NCBI GenBank assembly: GCA_037176885.1
Contig: JAWWNJ010000037.1
Location: 868,001-932,000 of the forward strand
Origin: Favolaschia claudopus
Taxonomy: Eukaryota > Basidiomycota > Agaricomycetes > Agaricales > Mycenaceae
Direction of reading: 5' to 3'
DNA: 64,000 nucleotides
Under the pieces are notes generated by a model. That model saw nothing but the letters and a program-made list of their open reading frames with translations. It did no database searches and was not told where the DNA came from. Of the stretch, positions 56,001-64,000 are shown in pieces. The translations under genes and the position numbers were made by a program. Numbering within the stretch: the stretch's first letter is position 1; each line of letters opens with the position of its first letter.

Positions 56001-59000
56001 ATAACGGGAACTGGACTTCTGGGATGTCCAGGTCGTCATAGAGGGTTGACGTGACCGATGATAGAGATATCAAGTGGCGGGCGTGGTAGATAGCGTAGCG
56101 CGCCGAGTTTGCGGGCGCGAGACCAATGTCGATGCGTAGAATATGACAGTGAAGGCGGCGGCTTCGAAGGCGAGGCGCATGGACGAGACGAAGTTCATGA
56201 TAGCGTCAGAAAAACACTTCTAAATTCAGGACTGAGGATATGGTCAGCAGCAGCATACACTCCATAAAACACCCATAGCCCACCTTTTGGTCTCATAGTA
56301 GCACCCCTAGCTACAAAATTCTACTCCTCTCCATCCATGGATCCAAGTGCGAAATCAATTTCGCGTCGTCGAAGGGTCGGTATTGGGAGATGACAAAGAG
56401 CACGGGTACGTCTAAGAGAATCCGCGGTCGCGCATTAGAGGTGGAAGGCCAACTGTCTTTGACGCGCGGAGTTAGTGGCTTGCGAGGCGGAAGTGTTGTC
56501 GTTGGACGACGAGGTCGATGTCGACGAAGAAGAGGGAGCGGCGTGGGAAACAAATCATGATCCGCCTCATGGGACTCCGAAATCCTCAAGAAATCCTCTC
56601 AAATTGCTTTCAATCGGACGACCGTGACGCGACGAGTAGACCCAAAACGCCTAAACAGTAGCCTCCATAATCAGATACAGCGCTTGACCTACAGTACATC
56701 GGCTTCCATGTTTCAAAAGGTGAATCATCAAAATTTTGTATAATTGAATTGGACTACCCAAACGGGCGGGATGCGTACAACGGAGAAGAAAGACGGGATA
56801 AAAAGGAAGATAAGAGGAAGAGGGAGTATGATCAGGAGATATGGGGAAGGATATTATATGGGGGTGCTCTAGTAGAGGTAATCCAATGGGAAGAACAAGG
56901 AGGGAAAAGGTGGGACGCGGATCCACCCCATCGACGGACCCGAAGGGGAGGAAGTCGAGGACGTCGCTGAACGATGACGCGCTCATGAGGCACTCATCCT
57001 AAACACCTTCGCCCTCATCCGAAGGACGACTCTGCCTCCAGATCTTTGCATCATCCATCCTTCCCCCCCTGCCCCGTCTCCTTCGTACGTACGTACACTC
57101 CCCGCCGTACGCCCCCACGCATCTACCCTGCAATTAACAAAGCACTCACCATCGCCTCCGCTCAATCTGCTCTCTCTGAATCCACTCTCGCTCCATTCCT
57201 CAGAAGTCAGCGCCCACACCCCACTCCGCATCTCCTTCCCCGTCGACGTCCTGCCTTCACAGCGGAATCGACATGGTGCTACGACGCATGTCATGTCCAT
57301 CCATGTCAGCGTGCGAGCGAGCTAATAGCCCGCATGATCTTGAGATAGATCGTCTAGATGAATGAGAAAGAGGTCAGTATGGTGGGGCGGCGAAACGAGA
57401 AGACGTGCGAAAAGAAAGACAAGAAGTCCTGAAGGGATGCGTCATCAAGCTCTTCGGCTCTCCGATACGCTCACCCTCGTCGTCCAGCACTTCTAGTTTC
57501 CGTGTCGGGAATTCTCATTGACTTCGTATCTGCTTCGAGACAATTATGTTACGGAGTTGACCTTCGAACTTGACGTCGAAAAATTCTTGTGTCCACCAAG
57601 CAGTTGTTCATGAGGGTTTGGAACATACGACCACGTTTGTGCTGGTCGGGGACGCGAAAGAGAAGGCGGCGGAGATGGTGGTGGTGCGAAAGAAAGAGAG
57701 GAGCGCGATATGACATATTAACTTGGCGAGGCAGCCGGGAGACGTTGTTAACTTGAGGCTCCGCGCGGGATTACCCGCCACCACACATGTCTGGGGAAAA
57801 ATGAGCACCAGCTTTCAATTTGATTCTGAGAACAAACACGACATACCGCCGGGCTGCTAGATTTGGCACTATACGCTGCCAACGAATCGGCTGCCAACTG
57901 AAGCATATTGACCCCCGAGACTCGCTATTGAGGTAGTTGATTTGTTCTGAAAATCGGTGCGCTGCATCAATATGAGTCAAGAATGGCCATGCAAGCAAGA
58001 CGCACGGTGTTTTTGCCTTCACGAGCAAAAAGGAGAAGCACGCGTGCGCGCGAGGCCGGGGTGCGGGGGAATGACGACGCTATGGTGAAGGACGAGGGCA
58101 CCAAGGCGTGAGGTCGGTAGGGTGGCGGCGAATCGCATTGATGAGCAAGCGCGAAGGTGACTAGAGGTCGAGGTGGGGAGGAGATGAGCTACAGTTGGGA
58201 GAAAAGTTGTCAGTAGGGCGGGGAGGGAGAGGGAAGGGCGGGATGTACTTCAATCTGTGTGTAGGGACTAGTATGCGTCGACGTCGGGTTGGCGTCGGGG
58301 CCCCGCCGTTCGGTGGGTGTGAGCTGGTGAATGGTACTGCAAGGAAGGCGGAGTGCAAAGGGAAGGAGAGGAGATAGTATGGGAAGGAGGTGGATGTGGC
58401 TGGAAACGACTGGTTAGGCACGTTTGTGACGTGGAGGTCGTTGGCGAAGCGTCGAGTGATGCAGGTAGTGGCGGCGGGGAGGTGAGGAGAGCAGGAGGCA
58501 GCGGAATTTTGAAGGAAAGCGGCACGTTTGGTGACTGTCGATGTTTGTGTTAGTTGGAGCGTCGAGACGACGGCGAGGAGGCGATATTAGCTGGAGATTA
58601 GGGAGCGGAGTGGGAATGGGAATGGAGACGTGGGGTCAGCGCTATGTTTGGTGGAAGATTGAGCTGAAGAGAGAGGGGAGAGGGATGAGAAAAACAAAAG
58701 AAGGAACTCGAAACCATAAACACGCACCTTGACCTGTCATAGCACGCTATGCGTCAGCTGCGTCTCTACGCGTTCACGTTCTCTTGTGCTGGGAAAATGC
58801 GTTGAGCGCGTTGGGGCGGAAAGACGAAGTTGAAGGTAAAGTCAGTGGAGGGAAGAAGAGTGAGGAGGGCAGGTGGCGTTCGTTGAGAAATCGCGCAGCG
58901 GCACGTCGATCTGTAGGCTAGCAGTATTAGGGCGGATAAAAACACATCGAATATAAATCTCTAGACGTATCATTCTCAACTCGGACTACTACCACCTAAA

Positions 59001-60960
59001 GCAAGGCTTTGAAGCTTTGACTCTCCTTCATTTCGCTGACGAGCCCTACCGCGCTGAGAATATGTGAGAGAATGTTTATCATTAAAGTGTTGTCAACCCA
59101 CAACGACGCGAAAAGCAGAGGAGAGGTGGTGCTTGCGTTGAGGCAGCTGGTGGTCGAGGTAACAAAACGCCGTACTTGAAGCGTCCGCACTAACACGCTA
59201 CAGCTGAAGACCTCTCGGAGAGTCAGCGCTATTCATTTACAGTAGATGCGGAAGTTTGTCAGCTGGAATCGACTAATCAGGGCATGACAATGATACACAG
59301 GTGAGTCAACCCACCAAGCTTTTCTCCTCGTACTAACTGGTGAGAAGGAGCAGAGAAGGGTAGTGGTGGGTTGAATGTGGAGGGAAGAGGACAGGCGAAG
59401 GAGGGCAGGGGCGTCATATGTGGTGAGAGCGAGCGTTGGCATGGGTATTGGAACATCTGTCTTGCTCTGACAACCTAGGTGCGGGCACGCGAGACACGCA
59501 GCTATCTTTCGTCAGCATTCAAATCGTTTCGGGAAGATTCAGGACGTACCTTGGACGTCCACCCAATCAACCCAACATCAAGGCATCTCGACCATCACGA
59601 AATCCGGCGTCGTCGGAGCGAGGGTGTCGAGGGAGGCGGTGGCGGTTGGCGAGCGGGAGGGGCGTCGGGAGTTGAGGTATGATGGCGTGGAGAGGACAGA
59701 AGGGCGGGGGAAAGAGGGTGCAGCGGCGTGAGGATGTCGGCGGGTGGAGATGGAATCGAGTCGGTGGATTGGGTCGGTGAAGCGGCGGCGAGGGCAGCTA
59801 GAGGTCGAGGTAAGGAATGGGCTAGGAAATGGAATGCCGTTAATTAGTAGGCGAGGGAGAGAGAGAGGGAACGACGGTGTACCTCTTCATACAAGTCGAG
59901 TACCGCCGATATCGGTGTCGCTTCACGAACGGCGGCGGGGTGGGGCGGGGCATGGAGGCTGTAGATCTGTGGGTTATGGTACAAGGTGGCGGGGTGGTAT
60001 GAACGGGAGGCGAGGGTGTCGGAAGGAAGTTAACGTGGCTGAAATTGTCGTTAGCGTGGATAACGGAGAAGACGGCAGCGGCGACACACATTGGTTGGGT
60101 TTGTGTCCGAAGGCGAAGCGTCAGTGGGTGCAGGTGGTGGTGGGAGGTGAGTAAAGCGTGAGGCGGCGTGTTTGGAGTGCCAACGTTGGTTTCGGCTGAT
60201 GATGCCAGTGGTTCAGCTCGCTGTCAACAAAAGCAAAACATAGGAGACGTACTATGGAAAGGAACTGCCGCACCACTGTTGAAAATGTGGAGCATGAAGG
60301 CCAGTGGAATGTGGCAAACGGGAGTTTTCTCCTTTTTCATTACTTGCGACCAGCTTTACAATAGCTAGCATCTCTTGTTTAAGCTTCACGTTGCAGCAAC
60401 GCGTCAGTCAGGTAGACAGTCTAGACTTGACAAACAACAGGGCTCACCAAGTCGCAGTACGCATAGGGCAAAGTAGTCATGATAGATGTACATGCTAACT
60501 CACCTCAGAAACACGCGTTCGAGGCGTTAATGGATACCACTCACTCATATGCATCAGGGCCACGGATCCGCCTCTCCTTCAACAGACCTTCAACGCGGTC
60601 AAAGGCTGCCTAAGACCAAAGCCCCGCCGGGTGGCCGTGAATTGGCATAAATCCGTCTGGGCACCAAAAACATGGAATGGGTGCATGGCGGCGCTTGAAT
60701 TGCTCGCAAGAGAAATCAGCCGCGATGTCGCTTGATAACGGAGGGTATTCAGCGGCAGGCGAAAGTTGCTGGTGAAGAGGAATGGAGGGAGAGGGAGAAG
60801 AGAGAGATGGCTGCTACGACAACGACAGCGTGGGAGACAACGGCGACAACGCGGAGCGGGTCGTCGGATCGAATTCCAAACGACACCGCCAGTAAGGTTG
60901 TCTTGAGATCGGTTTGACCACGAGATTCGCGATTGTGGAGGTGTCTCTCAAGGCACATAT
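53097..60960 (-). other. Purine-rich region with scattered exon-like fragments of decayed gene(s)
   Basis: The plus strand is strongly G/A-rich, and many short minus-strand pieces look like exons separated by GTAYGT..AG introns, but no complete product can be joined. Readable pieces: LWVDNTLMINILSHILSAVG ending KALL and a stop (59196-58996); AAFDRVEGLLKERRIRGPDA (about 60620-60550), with HPAGLW upstream; APTTPDFVMVEMP near 59610; DVNTSDISSRRLTLRNDLPV near 55850. Two places (53335-53420 and 56960-57060) share GGACGTC, CCTAACACC/CCTAAACACC and CCGAAGGACG in the same order, suggesting an internal duplication. TAGAGGTCGAGGT recurs at 58160 and 59800. Long frames here (for example 55137-56039) are Arg/Ser/Pro-rich shadows. 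I do not recognise the gene(s). Confidence 0.35.
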
Positions 60961-61181
60961 TGGAGTTTTTCTTTGACTAAATCTAACCTTCGCCAAGTTT
61001 AACCCCGAGTTACTCTGAGTGAATCCATAATTATTTAATTACTAAACCTCTTGCCTTTCATCTGTGGAATGAATCTACGTTTCATGTCAATTATAGTAAA
61101 GAATGTGTTGCAGATTGAATGAGTTCGACTATGTGTCGGCATTTTCGCGCCGACGGCGCACACTGGCGGGATGTTTGACCA

Positions 61182-61417
61182 TGTTTGTTCCTGGCAGACA
61201 GGGAATATCGACCTGTCTGGCTCGCTCTAATGTTTGTACGTGTTTGTTCCTGGCAGACAGGGAATATCGACCTGTCTGGCTCGCTCTAATGTTTGTACGT
61301 GTTTGTTCCTGGCAGACAGGGAATATCGACCTGTCTGGCTCGCTCTAATGTTTGTACGTGTTTGTTCCTGGCAGGCAGGGAATATCGACCTGCTTGGCTC
61401 GCTCTAATGTTTGTACA
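61182..61417 (+). repeat. Tandem repeat, 59-bp unit, four copies
   Basis: The unit starts TGTTTGTTCCTGGCAGACAG at 61182, 61241, 61300 and 61359. The first three are almost identical; the fourth has a few changes. 59 is not a multiple of three, and every frame of the repeat stays open for a while, which produces spurious ORFs. Confidence 0.92.
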
Positions 61418-61485
61418 TGTTTGGTTTCGACCCAATTTAGCAGACATGCATCTCGGCACCGGATTTGACTCCTTCTGGCCTGCAG

Positions 61486-61693
61486 CCTTGTTTGTGTTGG
61501 CCTGTTCTGGCAGTCATCCTTTCTGGGCAACAGCTCTTGCCTGTTTTGGCATGCAGCCTTGTTGGGACTGCTCTGTTTTGGCAATTAGCCCTTCTGGGCA
61601 GTGTGTTTTGCCTGTTTTGGCATGTAGCCTTGTTTGGGACTGCTCTGTTTTGGCAATTAGCCCTTCTGGGCAGCGTGTTTTGCCTGTTTTGGT
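61486..61693 (+). repeat. Tandem repeat, 72-bp unit, nearly three copies
   Basis: Shared core GGGACTGCTCTGTTTTGGCAATTAGCCCTTCTGGGCAG, spaced 72 bp (61565 and 61637), with a degenerate earlier copy. Sits between the 59-bp array and the insert end. Confidence 0.85.
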
Positions 61694-61776
61694 AGAGAAA
61701 CTGTTTGTGGTTGTTTGTTTTTGGCAGGTTTCGGGCGTCGAATTGTCACCTGAAAGGACCTTACTAAAGCAAGGTC

Positions 61777-63408
61777 ATGGAGGTCCGCTCAAACTCACAC
61801 TTCTCTGCTCGAAGGTAAAGCTTGTTTGCGCGAAGCCTCCGCAGGACCTCTCGGACGATCTCTCGATGCCGACGGATGTCTGAGTGGGCAATGAGGATAT
61901 CGTCGAGGTAGACCATGACGTCGCCAGAGAGGATAAGATCCTGGAAGATGTCGTTCATCATGGTCTGGAAGGTTGCAGGGGAGTTGGTCAGACCGAAGTA
62001 CATGACACAGCGGCTCAAACAGTCCCGGTTGGTCCGGAACGCTGCCTTCCACTCGTCGCCTTCGCGGATTCGAACGTTGTTAAAGCCCCATCGACATCGA
62101 GCTTCGTGAAGTACCGGGCTCCCCTGAGTCGGTTGATGAGGTCGTTGATTAAGGGGAGCGGGTACGATTCTTCACGGTCATAGCGTTTTAAAGCTCGATA
62201 GTCCTGTACGAACCGAAGTCCGCCGTCCCTTCTTCTTGACGAAGAAGACGGGTGAGGCCATAGGTGATTTTGACGGTCGAATCCGGCCAGTGCCAAGTCC
62301 CCTCCTCGATGAAGGCATCAAGTTCCTTCTGTTCGAGAGGCGAGATTGGGTAGACCTTGCAGTTCGTGGGTTTAGAGTCCGGCACGAGCTCAATGGCATG
62401 GTCCCAGGATCGGCGTTCAGGCAGCGAGTCAAAGGACTCCTTGTTGAAAACATCGTCAAACTCTCGGGCCCATTCGGGAACGTCCGAGCGCGCCGGGGCT
62501 GAGTTTTTGGCGTATGCCTCAGCCAGGCGCTGGGAGACGGTGCTTCCAGCACGGATATCCTCAGAAGGCAGGAACTGGGTGTAGAACACCCGGTCTCCCG
62601 GCTCAAGGGGGTCATCCACTTCATCCGCATCATCCACTTCATCCACATCATCCTCGTCATCATCCTCGTAGTCCGGGAACAGCTCTGGCAGGTCATCGTA
62701 TTCATCTTCGCCTAAGTCTATGGCGCAGATGGATGGAAGGGGACCAAGTCGGAGCTGCCGGAGGATCTCAGCGGCCAGGCGGGACTCTCGGCGTGCAGCG
62801 CGAGCTTCCAGGCGAACCTCGGTGCGGCACGTAGAGCACTCGCTGGGGCATCTGCTCATCTTGACCTCTCGGGTGTCCCAGTCGATCTCCGGGTTATGCT
62901 TCCGGAGCCAGGAGTAGCCGAGGATGAGCTTCTGCTTCCCAAGACGAGTAACAGCGAGCTGCATGCGCTCGGAGTGACCACGATACTGCAGCACGATGTC
63001 AGCCACCTCGCGGATCGCACCAGCCTCATTTGGCGAGCCATCCACATTGAAAACTGGAATGGGCTGTGCAAGGCGGCGGAGGGGGAGGCCAGACTTAGCT
63101 GCGAACTCAGAGTCAATGAAGTCTGAGGTGGCACCACAGTCAACGAGACCTTCGAGGGAAAGCTTGGTGGCGTCCTGGACTGCCTGAATCTCAAGGGGGA
63201 GATGCAGGGAGTTGGCACCGGGTGCAGCAGCAACAGTATAGCGCTGAGGAAGTCTACGTTCCCAAGGCTTTCGCCGGATGCGTGGGGAACGGAGGGGAGC
63301 AGGGGGTACGTCTTTCATTTCGGCAGGTTCAACAGATGTAACATTGGCAGACTCATCATACAAACATGCGAAACGATTAGGAGACGCGATCGAGGGCGTA
63401 CCGCTCAC
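61777..63408 (-). pseudogene. pol: Ty3/gypsy 5' half of pol: protease and reverse transcriptase, frameshifted
   Basis: Minus strand. The protease region near the start has LVDCGATSDFID (active-site D-C-G), then an acidic spacer (EDEYDDLPELFPDYE). An open frame runs 63408-62188, but its RT homology continues in other frames: SPMASPVFFVKKK, GLRFVQDYRALKRYDREESY and PLPLINDLINRLRGARYFTK, LDVDG, then CVMYFGLTNSPATFQTMMND and MVYLDDILIAHSD (YLDD active site), ending AEKCEFERTS at the break (61777). At least three or four single-base shifts lie between 62290 and 61880. The missing continuation IEYLGV... is at 43015-40491. Confidence 0.88.
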
Positions 63409-64000
63409 TCGTCGCGTGGGAGAAAACCCTGCTCTTCCTCGGCGACTACAGACTCCGGCTCAGGGAGCGAGTCGGTGGTGGCAACCCGAGCCACCAGTTC
63501 GGAGAGGAGCTCGGACCCAAGCTGACGTATGACCTCGTCAAGGACATCAGTGGCTCGGACGTCAGCCGGGGTGGGGCAATCCCGGGCCAGGTGTGGACCG
63601 CCACATCGGTAGCAGCCACGGGGAGGTCCTCTCCCGGAGCGCGTGCGATCAACGTCCATGGGGGACTACCTGCGGAGGAGCAGGAGCTGGCATGGCCCGA
63701 GGAGGAGGTGCAGGGACAACAGGGAAGACACCTGCTGGACGTGAGCGAGCGGCTGGCGGAGCTGAGGGGGCTTTCGGGAGAAGCCCAGCAGCACGAGCCC
63801 GCACGTGCGATTCGTACTGGCGGTACGCTCGGGTCCGCCAAGCCATGTAGTCGCGGAGGTCTGGGGGGTCGCTGGACGAGGTGATGGCCGCATTGATGGC
63901 AGGGTCAAGGCCAGAGCGGAACTTGGTGACCTTGACCAACGCGTCAGCAAACCCAGCAAGGTCAAAGAGGTCTTCAAAGTCATCGGTGTACTTGAAGACA
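63405..64000 (-). pseudogene. gag: Ty3/gypsy gag, C-terminal part, cut by the window edge
   Basis: The minus strand reads LVKVTKFRSGLDPAINAAIT, DLRDYMAWRTRAYRQYESHV and an Ala/Pro-rich linker. A one-base shift at a C-run near 63663 follows, then MDVDRTRSGRGPPRG, the zinc knuckle CYRCGGPHLARDC (CX2CX4HX4C), and an acidic tail with a stop at 63405. Pol overlaps the stop by a few bases in another frame. The 5' LTR and primer site must lie beyond 64000. Confidence 0.85.

Larger units (their letters stand above)
43033..61776. mobile_element. 18.7-kb segment inserted in the gypsy pol gene; candidate large composite or gene-fragment-carrying element
   Basis: The two sides are the two halves of a gypsy pol frame: ...CEFERTS to the right and IEYLGV... 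to the left. The segment begins with GACCTTGCTTTA (43033-43044) and ends with its exact reverse complement (61765-61776). A possible 3-bp CAT is shared by the flanks. Inside are a MITE, relics of three unrelated host genes, a purine-rich region and tandem repeats. No transposase or captain recombinase was found, so it would be non-autonomous, or the result of several nested insertions. Confidence 0.5.

Noticed and set aside
55137..56039. 300-codon minus-strand frame
   Set aside because: Arg/Ser/Pro-rich, crosses apparent introns and low-complexity tracts, and competes with other long frames on both strands; not a defensible gene.
61182..61417. CRISPR-like array
   Set aside because: Units are contiguous with no spacers; it is an ordinary minisatellite in a eukaryotic genome.
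61293..61883. 196-codon plus-strand frame rich in repeated CLF/VFVPGRQ-like words
   Set aside because: Created by the 59-bp and 72-bp tandem repeats and by antisense RT sequence.

Overview
The window looks like nuclear DNA of a mushroom-forming basidiomycete (Agaricomycetes). Introns are short (about 45-60 bp, GT...YAG), there is a large family of F-box-like proteins typical of these fungi, and there is a Ty3/gypsy retrotransposon with a chromodomain integrase. Species cannot be told from sequence alone. It is an accessory, repeat-rich region with few ordinary single-copy genes.

Layout. 1-1.5 kb: decayed reductase copy plus a dispersed repeat (repeat A). 1.5-7.1 kb: three tandem F-box-like genes (+), the first broken by two frameshifts. 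7.6-8.6 kb: intact five-exon short-chain dehydrogenase (-). 9.1-9.9 kb: coiled-coil protein of unknown function (+). 10.1-16.1 kb: two head-to-head genes, a very large multi-exon protein with an N-terminal zinc finger (-) and a cleanly spliced 336-residue protein (+); neither has a known function. 17.5-19.4 kb: HxxxD acyltransferase (-). 20-22 kb: no convincing gene. 22.2-32.2 kb: a family of about 400-residue NAD-binding reductases (male-sterility / fatty acyl-CoA reductase type): one intact, one split by a DNA transposon with 73-bp inverted repeats, two relics. 32.7-39.1 kb: four more F-box-like genes (-). 39.5-40.4 kb: another repeat A copy with a reductase fragment. 40.5-43.0 kb and 61.8-64.0 kb: the 3' and 5' halves of a gypsy element, same strand, collinear, and broken at the same codon.

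The 18.7 kb between those halves (43.03-61.78 kb) behaves like one insertion. It has matching 12-bp inverted ends, a MITE, and frameshifted remains of three ordinary cellular genes: phosphatidylserine decarboxylase, NAD-specific glutamate dehydrogenase and an O-fucosyltransferase-like protein. It also holds about 8 kb of purine-rich sequence with scattered exon-like fragments, and tandem repeats of 59 and 72 bp at its right end. No transposase is visible in it.

Themes: local amplification of two families (six reductase loci, seven F-box-like loci), and nested transposons that break genes and each other. The most novel candidates are the gene-fragment-bearing insert in the gypsy element and the head-to-head gene pair at 10-16 kb. 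Many frameshifts are single-base changes in homopolymers, so assembly or long-read error is an alternative to true decay in places.
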